A DNA stretch of 24,797 nucleotides from SIAJ01 sp036266155 (GCA_036266155.1 DATANR010000060.1:1-24797); one strand, 5' to 3'; counted from the first letter of the stretch, positions 14,838 to 23,572 are shown. Numbers and translations are program-made. The notes: generated by a model not told the origin, from the sequence alone.

Positions 14838-16373
14838 TTAGAACGCCTCGCCGAGTTCGAAGTCCTCGGTGTGCGTGCCGAGATAGATGTTGCCGGTCCA
14901 GTGCTTGAACGTGTCCTTGCCGATGCCGCCAACGAGCTTCGTGATCCCACCAACGACCAGGTGCTGGCCGCCGGAATCGCTCAGGTCGACGAGATCGTCG
15001 CCGTCACCGGCCATCACCGTGAAATTGCCGCCGAATTGTGTGTAGCCATCGAGCTGGTCAAGGTCGACATTGGCGATCTTCGTATCGACGTGCAACTCGT
15101 CGGCGCCGGCGCCCAAGTCGATCAACGTTGCCCCGGTGACCGACGTATCGTCGATGTAAACCTTGTCGGCCCCGCCGCCTGTCGAGATCGTCAGAGCTTT
15201 GCCGACCGTTGTTTGCAGCACCAGGATGTCGTCCGCGGCCGCGCCGGTCGTGATGGACAGGTTGCCACCCACGACGACCGGGTGGGCCTGATTGTCGCCC
15301 AGATGAACATGCTGCCCCGTGGAACCCGCTCCCAAATTGAGTGTCACGTCCTTGGCCACTTGGAGACGGTCAAAGTAGGCGGCATCATCGGCCGGGCCGC
15401 CGGTGAACTTCAGGCTGCCGCCAATCGTTGTCGCATAAGAATCGCCGCCGATGCTGAGGCCAAATGGCGCGGTCGCCGCGACCGACAAGTTGCCGCCAAT
15501 CACCGTGGCGCCGAGCAACGAGGCGCCGCTGTCGCCCCCGACGCCTCCCAAGGTAAACGTCACGGAGCCGCCGACGTTGAGCGTGTGCGAATACCACGAA
15601 TCGGACGGGGGCAATCCCATGCCGCCGAAGGATACAGTCAAGTTGGCGCCGACGTCGAGTTCCGCGTTCAACATGCCGAAGTTGAATCGATTCTGGCCCA
15701 GGCCGCCGGTAAACGTAAAGCCCTTGCCCACGGAAAGCGTTCCTTGCTTGATCGCCTGGATCTTGTTGTCGCCGTCGCCGAGCGTGAACTTGGCGCTGCC
15801 GCCCACGGTCACGTCGCCGCTATTGAAAAAGTCGACTTCATCATTGCCGGCGCCGCCCAAGACGGTCAGGTTGCCGCCGATGAACCCGTCCTCGAGCTTC
15901 AGCGAGTTGCTCCCGCTCTTGAAATCGAGCGTCGCATTGCCGCCGATAATTGAGTCTTTTTGCACCGTGACATTGTCCGCCGCTGTGCCGACTCCCGTGA
16001 ATTTGAAATCACCGGAGATGTGCACGCCGTCCATCAGTGAGATGTTCGTCATCTTCGTAGCACCGCCGATCGTCAGGCTTCCCACGCTGACCTTGTCGAA
16101 CATCTCGAACGCGTAATCCTCGACACCGGCGCCGTTCTTGACGATGATGGCGTTTACCGGTTGATTGTCGGCGCTTTCAAAAATCTGGACGTTCCCCGCC
16201 TCAACGTGGAGGTAGCCTGGGATGTAGTTGTTGTTGCCGAAGTACTTCATCGTCACTTCGATGAAGTTGTTGTTGCCCGTGGTGAGCGTCAACGTGCCGG
16301 CCGCATAACTCGCGGTCGTCGGCGTGGTTCGGTCTTCGAGGGGGATCAGCGAAAGACGGGTATGGCGTGACAT
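14838..16373 (-). CDS. Beta-helical surface protein, tandem paralog 2
   Basis: A 511-residue protein, collinear along its whole length with the next gene downstream. It starts MSRHTRLSLIPLEDRTTPT, with the planctomycete 'LEDRxxP' export-type motif. It then runs as beta-helix-like repeats (IGGNATLDF, IGGNLTVLGGAGNDEVDF, VGANLTVSFGG), with a conserved block FTLSTGGGAD/ALTISTGGGADKVYIDD shared with its paralog. It ends in YLGTHTEDFELGEAF. The chosen ATG 16373 has no clear ribosome binding site; an in-frame ATG at 16394 adds seven residues and is also possible. 77 bases, including a perfect inverted repeat, separate it from its paralog. It is probably a secreted or cell-surface structural protein. 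The transport route is unknown. Confidence 0.78.
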   Translation of the reverse strand: MSRHTRLSLIPLEDRTTPTTASYAAGTLTLTTGNNNFIEVTMKYFGNNNYIPGYLHVEAGNVQIFESADNQPVNAIIVKNGAGVEDYAFEMFDKVSVGSLTIGGATKMTNISLMDGVHISGDFKFTGVGTAADNVTVQKDSIIGGNATLDFKSGSNSLKLEDGFIGGNLTVLGGAGNDEVDFFNSGDVTVGGSAKFTLGDGDNKIQAIKQGTLSVGKGFTFTGGLGQNRFNFGMLNAELDVGANLTVSFGGMGLPPSDSWYSHTLNVGGSVTFTLGGVGGDSGASLLGATVIGGNLSVAATAPFGLSIGGDSYATTIGGSLKFTGGPADDAAYFDRLQVAKDVTLNLGAGSTGQHVHLGDNQAHPVVVGGNLSITTGAAADDILVLQTTVGKALTISTGGGADKVYIDDTSVTGATLIDLGAGADELHVDTKIANVDLDQLDGYTQFGGNFTVMAGDGDDLVDLSDSGGQHLVVGGITKLVGGIGKDTFKHWTGNIYLGTHTEDFELGEAF

Positions 16374-16428
16374 GAGAGTCGAGCCCAAACGCATCCGGGT
16401 CGCCGGGATATCCGGCCACCCGCCGCCG

Positions 16429-16442
16429 CGGTGAGTTCACCG
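16429..16442. promoter_or_regulatory. Short palindrome upstream of surface-protein gene
   Basis: CGGTGA and TCACCG form a 6+2+6 palindrome, 56 bases upstream of the start of the beta-helical gene. It lies in the 201-base gap between that gene and the stop codon of the DUF1501 gene. It has the size and symmetry of an operator, but short palindromes are common by chance in GC-rich DNA. Confidence 0.25.
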
Positions 16443-16574
16443 TGTGGTGGCAACAAGAGATAACGAAATGGCATGGATGGCGGACAGAAATCGAACGAAT
16501 TGTCGCAAATGCTGATTTGGCAGCAGTTTTCGCAGTGGATGTATGACCATCGCGGCCAGTTGACCGCGGATCCA

Positions 16575-18050
16575 TCAGGCGAGGATTTCACGCACGACCG
16601 AACTGGGCGGCAGCATGGCCGTGGGTCGTCCGGTGCGGTCGCGAAGGATCGTTTCCGCATCGTAGCCAAGGAGGTGATAGACCGTCGCCAGCAAATCCTT
16701 CGGCGACACCGGACGGTCGGTGACTGTGCCGCCGATCTTGTCGGTCTTGCCCACGACCTTGCCGCGGGCCGTACCGCCGCCGGCGAACATGGTCGTGTAG
16801 GCCTGGGCCCAGTGATCGCGGCCGCCGCCGTTGCCCGAGGACAATTTCGGCGTGCGGCCGTGTTCGCTGAGGACGACGACGAGCGTCGAGTCGAGCATGC
16901 CGCGTTGATCGAGATCGGTGATGAGGCCGTAGAACCCCCGGTCGAAGCCCGGCATCAGCTCGTTCTTCATTCGTGGGTAGTGTTCCCAGTGCGTGTCCCA
17001 GCCGCTGCCGGCGAGGCCGAACTCGTCCCAGAAGACGGTCACGAACTTGGAGCCGGCCTCGACCAGACGGCGAGCGGCCAAACAGCCTTGGCCGAAGACC
17101 GTCATGCCATAGCTCTCGCGTAGCCCGATGGGCTCGCGAGCGACGTCGAGCGCATCGCGCACGGCTCGGGTACCGATGAGCGAGTACGCCATCTCACGGT
17201 GTTTGTCGAAACCAGCGGTCGCTTCACGGGCACGTCGGGAATCGTCAAACTGGGCGAGCAGCGACTTGCGCGAGTTCAACCGATCGATCGTCAAGTCCGC
17301 AGTCGGTCCGGTGTCGCCGAGCGAGAAGTGGGCATCGGGCCGGATGCCGACGTAGGGTTCCTTGAACGTTTGCTTCTTGTCGGTCAGCGTCTTGGTGATC
17401 TCGTGCGTCGCCTCGCCGATGAATTCGGTGAAGTGCGGATGATACGCACCGCCCAAGAACGCCGGATACGGGCCGGCGCGCGGCACTTCGCCGATGCGTC
17501 GGCTGCTGAATGGCCACGGCAGCGCGATGTTGTCCGGCACCAGGCTCCGCTTCTTCTTTTGCTCTTCCAAATACGCGATCACCGAACCGATGAACGGCCA
17601 ATGTCGGCCGTCATGCGGGCTCAGTTCCATCGCCACGTCGATCTCGGGAACACCAGTCGTCGCGAAGGCGACGCCGTGGATCGGATACTTGTGCGTCACC
17701 GAGCGCACGACCGTGACGCGGTCCATCACGCGCGCCGCGTGCGGCATCAACTCGCAGACGTCGCAGCCCGGCAGCGAGGAGCGAATCGGCTTCAACTCGC
17801 CGCGAATCTCGACCGGGGCATCCGGCTTCATGTCCGCGAGTTCGAGCTGGCTCGGCGACCCATAAAGATAAACCAGAATGCAATTCTTCGCCCTGCCAAA
17901 CCCCGCCGCTTGCGGCGTAGCGCCCTTCTCCCCCGCGCGCAGATAATCCCCGAGCGTCAGCCCGAACAAACTCAAGCCCCCGGCCCAAAGCGCATCGCGG
18001 CGCGACACGCCATCGCAGAACCGCTTGTTGGAGCCGAGCACGCGAAGCAT
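16575..18050 (-). CDS. DUF1501 family protein
   Basis: A 491-residue protein of the DUF1501 family, related to the alkaline phosphatase/sulfatase superfamily and very abundant in planctomycetes. A Tat-like signal with SRRDAL at about residue 16 is followed by the hydrophobic WAGGLSLFGLTLGDYL. Family landmarks in order are CILVYLYGSPSQLELADMKP, the HKYPIHG region, FVTVFWDEFG...GWDTHW, LVVVLSEHGRTP and GGRDHWAQAYTTMFAGGG, with the closing DLLATVYHLLGYD. The His and Asp residues in these blocks are the expected metal-binding type positions. The usual neighbour, a DUF1549/DUF1553 gene, is absent; instead beta-helical genes lie on both sides on the same strand. ATG 18050 has no obvious ribosome binding site. 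The biochemical role of the family is not settled. Confidence 0.92.
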   Translation of the reverse strand: MLRVLGSNKRFCDGVSRRDALWAGGLSLFGLTLGDYLRAGEKGATPQAAGFGRAKNCILVYLYGSPSQLELADMKPDAPVEIRGELKPIRSSLPGCDVCELMPHAARVMDRVTVVRSVTHKYPIHGVAFATTGVPEIDVAMELSPHDGRHWPFIGSVIAYLEEQKKKRSLVPDNIALPWPFSSRRIGEVPRAGPYPAFLGGAYHPHFTEFIGEATHEITKTLTDKKQTFKEPYVGIRPDAHFSLGDTGPTADLTIDRLNSRKSLLAQFDDSRRAREATAGFDKHREMAYSLIGTRAVRDALDVAREPIGLRESYGMTVFGQGCLAARRLVEAGSKFVTVFWDEFGLAGSGWDTHWEHYPRMKNELMPGFDRGFYGLITDLDQRGMLDSTLVVVLSEHGRTPKLSSGNGGGRDHWAQAYTTMFAGGGTARGKVVGKTDKIGGTVTDRPVSPKDLLATVYHLLGYDAETILRDRTGRPTAMLPPSSVVREILA

Positions 18051-18081
18051 AGGTGGCAGCCAGCGGGACAGGGCGAAACAG

Positions 18082-18108
18082 CAGGCAGGAAGTGTATGAT
18101 CCTGCCTG
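18082..18108 (-). terminator. 9-bp stem-loop downstream of the large surface-protein gene
   Basis: CAGGCAGGA (18082-18090) and TCCTGCCTG (18100-18108) are perfect complements with a 9-base loop. On the minus strand the stem comes about 33 bases after the stop of the beta-helical gene and is followed by CTGTTTCG, a weak T-rich end. It lies within the 90-base gap before the DUF1501 gene, so it may be a partial terminator or processing site between the two. Confidence 0.4.
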
Positions 18109-18140
18109 ATGGCCCGACACGCAAGTGGAAACTTCCCCTC

Positions 18141-20567
18141 TTAAAGATCGAGGAAGAAAAAGTCACCCGCCAGCGGACCGGCCGACGGCGTCAGGTTGGC
18201 GTTAAGCGGCACGTTGACGGGGTCGGCGACATCGGCAGACTTCGTTTGCACGCTGCCGCCGGCCGTGCGGAAGGCGATGCCGAATTCATTGCCGCCATTG
18301 CCAGTCCGCAAGCCGGTGAGCCGCACCGACACGATAGTGTCCGCGGCAATCTGGCTGCCAGCGAACGACCAATTGCTCGGGTTGGTCGCGTCCTTGCCAG
18401 TCGCTGCTGTGGTCGTGAACGACCCAAGCGTAAAGACATTCGCCGTATTGAATGTTCCTGTCGAGAATGGCGTCCCCGCCGAATAATCGAGATAAAGGTT
18501 GCAGTTAAGGAATCGCCCCACTTTGACGGTCTTGACGTTTCCCGCCAGGATGTTGAAGTTACTCGCCTGAACCGTTCCAGCGACCGTCAGGCTCTTGAGC
18601 CCGAAACGCGTCTTCGGATTGCCGTCGTTGCCGAGCGTGGTGAACGTGGAAGCGAGTATGTCGCCGGCCAGATGTCGTTTCGGGTCACCTTTGACGGTGA
18701 TCGTTCCCACGAAATTCGCCGTCAAGTTCATGTTGTTAATTCGCCCCGCTGTGATTGATCCGATGCCGTTGGCCGTGTTCCAGCCGACAAATCCACCGCT
18801 AAGCGTCAGACCGACGGTCGCCTTACCCACGGCCGTGGCAGCGACATCGGCAACGAAACTGTTGGCCACCTTGATCGTCGACAAGACGCCCGGAGTGACG
18901 ACATCAGCCGACCAGTTGGTCGCCTTGATCGTGGTTGTGTCCGTTGCGGCCCCGCCGATCGCGAACGACTTGAGAGCTTCAAATACGGCGAGAGCCTTGA
19001 TCGTTCCCGTCGCGGCAATGTCGCCGGACACAGACCCAGTTGGCGCCGTGAACCCGCCAAGCGATCCGGTGATTTGTACGGCTCCAACATTCACCAGGTC
19101 GTCGGACGCGTTCGCCTTCGTCGCCAGACTCAGAAGTGATTTGACTGTCGAGCCGGTGATGACCAGATTCAACGCGTTGGTCGCGTCCTCGAAGGCAATG
19201 AGCTGGCCAGGGCCGGTGAGCTTGACCGAGTAGGTCGTTCCATCACCATCCGCGCCCGTGGAAATGCCGCCGGCCGCCGGCAAGATTTGCGCGATCGTAA
19301 TATTCCCGCCGGACGGGCCATAGTGCGTCACCTGGATCGGTTGCCCGACGAGGAACAAGCCGGCGCCGAGCGGTGCATTAAAGAACTGGCCAATAACGTC
19401 GCCCGTGAGCGTGATGATCGGCTGATCGCCCGCGACGCTCAACGGGCCAATGCCCCCGCCGCTGGCCAAGATGGCCCCTTGCAGAGTCACGTCGCCGCCG
19501 ACGTTGATTTGGTCGGTCGTCGCTCCAACGTCCAGGAAATAACTGCCGCCGCTTTCGATCGTCAGTCCACCAAACAGCGAGATCGTGCCAATGGCTCCAA
19601 CGCCACCAGGCGCGATCGCCCCGAAACTGCTCACGTCCAGGTCGCCGGTCAAGTCGCCAGTCCCGCTCAGGATGGCATCGACAACGTTGATCGGGTCGCC
19701 CTGGACGAACATGCTCGTCGCGGTGATGGCGTGAGCGCCATATTTGGTTGTGCCGGCGCCAAAGGTCAGACTGTCCAGGCCGTTGATCGCGCCGATGTCC
19801 GCATTGACCTTGACGTCACTGATCGCCGAGAGCGTCAAGGCGCCGGGCCCATCCACCGGCTGATTCAGAACCACCGACCCCAATAGCGACGACAGCACCA
19901 GATCGTTTGAGTTGACGTCGACGGCGGCATCCATCACGAGGTCGCCGGAATTCGTGGAAAGCAGCGAACCGAACCCGCCGCTAACAAAGGACGCGGCGAT
20001 CACATGGGTATCACCGCTGTCGGTGGTTGGCAGTGGATTCGCGGACTCCCAGACGACCGCACCGGTCCCGGCGTTCAACGTCAAAGAATGCGCATTGATG
20101 ATCTCGGCGTCGTTGTCGAAATGGATGTCGCCATTGACCGCGGGTTGTGTGGTGTCGATCGTCAAATTGGCATTGTCGGCGAATATTAAGTCGACAGTAT
20201 CGAAAGTGACGTCGCCGACCGTCGAATCGCTGCCTGTCCGAAAAGTCAGGGAGTGCAGCGCTCCACCGTAATCGGACGGGTAATCATTCAATGAATCCGC
20301 GCTCCAGTCGATCGACCCGCTCTCGCCGCCGCCGGTCCCGCTGGTGACGACGACGTTTTCAATTGTCAGGGCAATCATCAACTCATCCACGCGGACGTTG
20401 GCGCCGGGTCCCGTCGCCGTGAAGGTGGTTACGCCGCCGGAACTCGTTTGCGCGACGTTGAAGGTCGGGAAGTCGCCGTCGATGGACATGGCATAAGCCG
20501 GCACGGCCCGCTCCTCGAGTTGTCCAACGGCAAGGCGCGCACGACGACGGAAATGGAATCGCGACAT
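18141..20567 (-). CDS. Large beta-strand-repeat surface protein
   Basis: An 808-residue protein starting MSRFHFRRRARLAVGQLEER, followed by AVPAYA, again the planctomycete 'LEERxxP' export-type motif. The body is Gly/Thr/Val-rich beta-strand repeats. A region near residue 290-400 (GTGDLTGDLDVSSFGAIAPGG, GTISLFGGLTIESGG) resembles the strand repeats of autotransporter-type and other surface proteins. The C-terminal third has repeats such as IGSITAGRINNMNL and LKSLTVAGTVQASNF. It does not carry the YLGTxxEDF ending of the two smaller paralogs and instead ends DFFFLDL. I chose ATG 20567 because it gives the standard N-terminus, has GGAG nearby, and a frame extension of 68 residues upstream looks non-coding. 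It is probably a secreted or surface structural protein. No enzyme motif was seen. Confidence 0.75.
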   Translation of the reverse strand: MSRFHFRRRARLAVGQLEERAVPAYAMSIDGDFPTFNVAQTSSGGVTTFTATGPGANVRVDELMIALTIENVVVTSGTGGGESGSIDWSADSLNDYPSDYGGALHSLTFRTGSDSTVGDVTFDTVDLIFADNANLTIDTTQPAVNGDIHFDNDAEIINAHSLTLNAGTGAVVWESANPLPTTDSGDTHVIAASFVSGGFGSLLSTNSGDLVMDAAVDVNSNDLVLSSLLGSVVLNQPVDGPGALTLSAISDVKVNADIGAINGLDSLTFGAGTTKYGAHAITATSMFVQGDPINVVDAILSGTGDLTGDLDVSSFGAIAPGGVGAIGTISLFGGLTIESGGSYFLDVGATTDQINVGGDVTLQGAILASGGGIGPLSVAGDQPIITLTGDVIGQFFNAPLGAGLFLVGQPIQVTHYGPSGGNITIAQILPAAGGISTGADGDGTTYSVKLTGPGQLIAFEDATNALNLVITGSTVKSLLSLATKANASDDLVNVGAVQITGSLGGFTAPTGSVSGDIAATGTIKALAVFEALKSFAIGGAATDTTTIKATNWSADVVTPGVLSTIKVANSFVADVAATAVGKATVGLTLSGGFVGWNTANGIGSITAGRINNMNLTANFVGTITVKGDPKRHLAGDILASTFTTLGNDGNPKTRFGLKSLTVAGTVQASNFNILAGNVKTVKVGRFLNCNLYLDYSAGTPFSTGTFNTANVFTLGSFTTTAATGKDATNPSNWSFAGSQIAADTIVSVRLTGLRTGNGGNEFGIAFRTAGGSVQTKSADVADPVNVPLNANLTPSAGPLAGDFFFLDL

Positions 20568-20756
20568 GAAGATAGGCTCCGGGCGAGCGAGTCGAACAGG
20601 ATGCGGGACGACCCTTTTTGTTTGATGAACTTTAACTCGCGGCGACCAGCGGGGCAAGCGAACTAACGCCGCTTCGCCGGCAACTTGATTCAGGTGATTC
20701 CGTAAAAGGCCCGTAACAACTGATTGCGGTAAATCCAGACTTTGGCGTATCTTGCT

Positions 20757-20773
20757 CGTTGGATTAACCAACG
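20757..20773. promoter_or_regulatory. Inverted repeat near the start of the first HEAT-like gene
   Basis: CGTTGG (20757-20762) and CCAACG (20768-20773) flank ATTAA. The element ends 16 bases before ATG 20790 and sits in the 222-base divergent gap shared with the large beta-helical gene. It could be an operator or a leader hairpin; the ribosome binding site here is weak. The rest of the gap shows no clear promoter boxes. Confidence 0.35.
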
Positions 20774-20789
20774 GCCAATAGCGGTCGAC

Positions 20790-21869
20790 ATGCCCTGGCG
20801 CGCCACCACAATCGCTGCCGTGTTTTTGCCAGTGCTCGCAATTGCCGGCGAAAAGCCGGCCGTGATTGAGCTATTCGAGGATGACACCGCTGCGATCATT
20901 CCCCTGTTGACGATGGGCGGAATTGGCGGGGGCGAGGATGTCAAGATCGAAGCTGAGACGACGGACGTGTTTTCCGGCAAGTCGGCTTTGCGCGTCGCGC
21001 CAAGCCAGCGCTTCAGCCCGGATATCAAGGATTGGCGATTCACGATCACTGAGAAGCCGAAAGTCGGAGAATACCGTTACTTGCGGTTCGCCTGGAAGAA
21101 AGTCGGCGACGGTCCGCTGATGATTCAGTTTCACACACGGTTTCCGGCGGCTGACTGGGTAATTCGCTATCAGGCCGGCCCAAACCCGCCGTGGCCAGCC
21201 AACGTTGTTTCACTGGTGACGCCGACCGACTGGCAGGTCGTCACCCGCGATTTGTACAAGGACTTCGGCGCAGTCATTGTCGGCGGCATTGCACTCACGC
21301 CGCACAATGGCGGCGACGGCCTGTTCGATCACATCTTGCTCGGGCGAACTCTGGAAGATCTCGATCGGGCGACCGCCGCGGCAGTGATCAAGACGCCGAC
21401 CAAGGCGCCGCTGACGCAAGCGCAACTCACACAGTATTGGGAACAGGTCGGGAGTGTCGATCCAATCGTTGCCGAAACTGCACGATGGGAATTGGTTCGT
21501 GGGCACGCGCAGGCCCTGCCCTTTCTGGCGAGAACGATAATCCTGCCTGAGCAGAAGGCGCCGAAGCCGGTGGATGAGGCGATTGTAGTGCCGCTGATCG
21601 CGGACCTGACGCATTACCGCTATGTGCGACGGGCCGCAGCGACGGACGCATTGATCGCCCGGGGTCCTGGTGTTTTGCCGTCCATTCGTCGCGAATGCGC
21701 GGCAGCGGAAGGAGATGAACGAACTCGGCTGCGGAAGTTCTTGGACGATTGGTCCGCCCGTGAGGCGCTGAATACAGTGCGTTTGCGCCGCTGCGTGACT
21801 TTGCTTCGCTCGATTGGCACGCCCGACGCCAACGAACTGCTGGGCAAGATTGAAAACGCCTTGCCCTGA
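20790..21869 (+). CDS. Secreted protein with beta-sandwich-like and HEAT-like parts, paralog A
   Basis: A 359-residue protein with a signal peptide (MPWRATTIAAVFLPVLAIAG, cleavage after AIA likely). Residues from about 24 to 190 form a beta-rich region with KPKVGEYRYLRFAWKK, WQVVTRDLYKDFG and FDHILLGRTLEDLDR, which might be a carbohydrate-binding-like sandwich; I do not recognise a named family. Residues from about 195 on are helical and resemble the HEAT-like modules in other planctomycete proteins. The whole chain is collinear with the next gene, which starts 11 bases after its stop, so the pair is an operon made by duplication. A TTG at 20742 would add 16 residues before the signal peptide and is less likely. 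Function unknown. Confidence 0.75.
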   Translation: MPWRATTIAAVFLPVLAIAGEKPAVIELFEDDTAAIIPLLTMGGIGGGEDVKIEAETTDVFSGKSALRVAPSQRFSPDIKDWRFTITEKPKVGEYRYLRFAWKKVGDGPLMIQFHTRFPAADWVIRYQAGPNPPWPANVVSLVTPTDWQVVTRDLYKDFGAVIVGGIALTPHNGGDGLFDHILLGRTLEDLDRATAAAVIKTPTKAPLTQAQLTQYWEQVGSVDPIVAETARWELVRGHAQALPFLARTIILPEQKAPKPVDEAIVVPLIADLTHYRYVRRAAATDALIARGPGVLPSIRRECAAAEGDERTRLRKFLDDWSAREALNTVRLRRCVTLLRSIGTPDANELLGKIENALP

Positions 21870-21880
21870 GAGAGACCTTC

Positions 21881-23143
21881 ATGATCGGCCGCACATTACT
21901 CGCGGGACTGTTGTTCGCCGCCCACGCGTGCGCCTGGTTTGGCACGCCCGTTGTCTTCGGCCAGCCCCGACAGGCGGGCGCGCCGGGGCCGCCGCTGCTC
22001 AAGAAGGGATTCGATCCCCAGATGCTGGGGGCCGGCTATCTGGCCCCGCCGCATCCCTCCGGCGCGCCGGTCATGGAACTTCTGGAGGATGATGCCGGTC
22101 GCCTGGCCCACGCTCTCAATCCCGGACCCGACCAGGACAGCGTTGCTCGGGCTGGCGCCTGGGCGGGTGATTGCTATTCCGGTGCCAGCTGTTTGAAGGT
22201 TGCCGGCTTGCAGCGCTTTTCGCCGTCCCTTGCAGGTTGGTCATACCCGGTCGTGCAAAAACCGCGGCCAGGCGAATATCGCTATCTGCGCTTCGCCTGG
22301 AAGCGCCCGCAAGGCCGCGGCATCATGCTGCAAATCGCCGCCGGCGGCGGGACCGATTGGGGACGCTATCTCGCCGGCCAGAATACCGTTGGTTTCTATC
22401 CCTTCGTACAGGTTAGCCCACAACCACCGCGCGATTGGGAAGTCGTCACACGCGACCTGTTTGCGGATTTCGGCAGCGTTCCCTTTACGCTGACCGGGCT
22501 GGCATTCACATCGATGGACGGCGAGGCACTCTTTGATCACATCTACCTGGGCCGCACTATTGAAGACCTGGACAGGGTGACCGACGCCGCGAAGTCGTGG
22601 GCGCGGCGGACTGAGTTCCTACGTCCCGCTCAGCTCGATCAATTGTGGAAAGACATGGGCAGCGAGGACGCCGCGGTTCGTCAGCCCGCGATATTCACAC
22701 TCGCGGCGTGCGGCGGCACCAGCGTTCCGTATCTCGCGGAGCGTATCGCGTTGCCCGATGTGGCCGCGATTGACAAGCGGATTGCCGAGGCGATTGCCAA
22801 GCTCGACTCGCCGCGGTTTGCAGTCCGGGAGACCGCCAGTGGAGAATTGGCTCGGATTGGCGCGACCGCCGGGCCTCAGATCGAAGCGGCGCTCAAGCGT
22901 AGCGACCTGTCCCCGGAATGGCGGACGCGACTGGACATCCTCGCAGTAAAAATCCGCAACGCCGACCTGACGCTCACACCCGACCAGGCTCGAACGTTAC
23001 GGATCATCCACGTCCTGGAACAGGCTGAGTCGACTGAAGCAAAGGGGATGTTGATCAAGCTGTCGAAGGGAGGTCTTGAAGCGGGATTGAGTGATGAGGC
23101 CAAGGCGGCGCTTGCTCGCATGGAGAAGCGCCGCCGGCAGTAA
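21881..23143 (+). CDS. Secreted protein with beta-sandwich-like and HEAT-like parts, paralog B
   Basis: A 420-residue protein, paralogous to the preceding gene along its length. It has a signal peptide (MIGRTLLAGLLFAAHACAWF) and a Pro/Gly-rich linker. A beta-rich domain at about 63-230 carries the shared blocks RPGEYRYLRFAWKRPQG, DWEVVTRDLFADFG and ALFDHIYLGRTIEDLDRV. The helical C-terminus (about 235-420) contains FAVRETASGELARIGATAGP and HVLEQAESTEAKGMLIKLSKG, close to the HEAT-like repeats often attached to large planctomycete proteins. GAGAGA just before ATG 21881 is the likely ribosome binding site. The stop is only six bases from the stop of the convergent lipoprotein gene, leaving no space for a separate terminator. 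The function cannot be named from sequence. Confidence 0.78.
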   Translation: MIGRTLLAGLLFAAHACAWFGTPVVFGQPRQAGAPGPPLLKKGFDPQMLGAGYLAPPHPSGAPVMELLEDDAGRLAHALNPGPDQDSVARAGAWAGDCYSGASCLKVAGLQRFSPSLAGWSYPVVQKPRPGEYRYLRFAWKRPQGRGIMLQIAAGGGTDWGRYLAGQNTVGFYPFVQVSPQPPRDWEVVTRDLFADFGSVPFTLTGLAFTSMDGEALFDHIYLGRTIEDLDRVTDAAKSWARRTEFLRPAQLDQLWKDMGSEDAAVRQPAIFTLAACGGTSVPYLAERIALPDVAAIDKRIAEAIAKLDSPRFAVRETASGELARIGATAGPQIEAALKRSDLSPEWRTRLDILAVKIRNADLTLTPDQARTLRIIHVLEQAESTEAKGMLIKLSKGGLEAGLSDEAKAALARMEKRRRQ

Positions 23144-23149
23144 TCCGCC

Positions 23150-23548
23150 CTACTTCGTCGTGAGGTCCCAATTCTTCTCGTTCGTGCCCGATTTCACATC
23201 AAGCGTCAACTCGGTGGTCTCGTTAAATCGGCCCGGAAGCGATTCCTTGTACATCGTCCCTTCTGGGCTATCCGGCGTCGCGTACAGCTTCTTCTTGCCG
23301 ATCGCCATGGGCACGGAGATCGACACCTTCATTTGCCCTACCGGCACCTTCACGTTGTACTTGCCGCCCTTGATCTCGCCGCCGGCTGTCGGAGTCTTCC
23401 CGTCGACCGGCAGAAACGTGATCGCCCCCGCCTCCACGGGCGTGCCATCGACGGTGACGGTCCCGCTCACTTCCGCGAACGGAGACCCGTCACAGCCGGT
23501 GACCAATAGCGTGCAAAAAACCAGGCCAACCAGCCTCCCGACTCGCAT
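23150..23548 (-). CDS. Small lipoprotein with beta-sandwich (carboxypeptidase-regulatory-like) domain
   Basis: A 132-residue protein with a lipoprotein signal (MRVGRLVGLVFCTLLVTGCD; lipobox LVTGC, Cys about residue 19). The mature part opens VSGTVTVDGTPVEAGAITFLP and continues GGEIKGGKYNVKVPVGQMKV, the typical pattern of the carboxypeptidase-regulatory-like fold found in many planctomycete lipoproteins. GGGAG lies six bases before ATG 23548. It is 24 bases downstream of the DUF1559 gene on the same strand, a pairing repeated many times in planctomycete genomes, so the two are probably co-transcribed. It likely sits on a membrane facing the periplasm. No catalytic role is suggested. Confidence 0.85.
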   Translation of the reverse strand: MRVGRLVGLVFCTLLVTGCDGSPFAEVSGTVTVDGTPVEAGAITFLPVDGKTPTAGGEIKGGKYNVKVPVGQMKVSISVPMAIGKKKLYATPDSPEGTMYKESLPGRFNETTELTLDVKSGTNEKNWDLTTK

Positions 23549-23572
23549 ACATGGCTCCCGATGTCGGCCGCT

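Noticed and set aside
14688..15953. 421-codon plus-strand open frame
   Set aside because: It is antisense to the two beta-helical genes, and is a by-product of their GC-rich codon use; the minus-strand proteins have clear repeats and start motifs.
17199..18758. 519-codon plus-strand open frame
   Set aside because: It is antisense to the DUF1501 gene and the large surface-protein gene, with Arg/His-rich low-complexity translation.
20568..20771. N-terminal extension of the large surface protein by 68 residues
   Set aside because: The extension has no conserved features and would bury the standard planctomycete N-terminal motif; the ATG at 20567 fits better.
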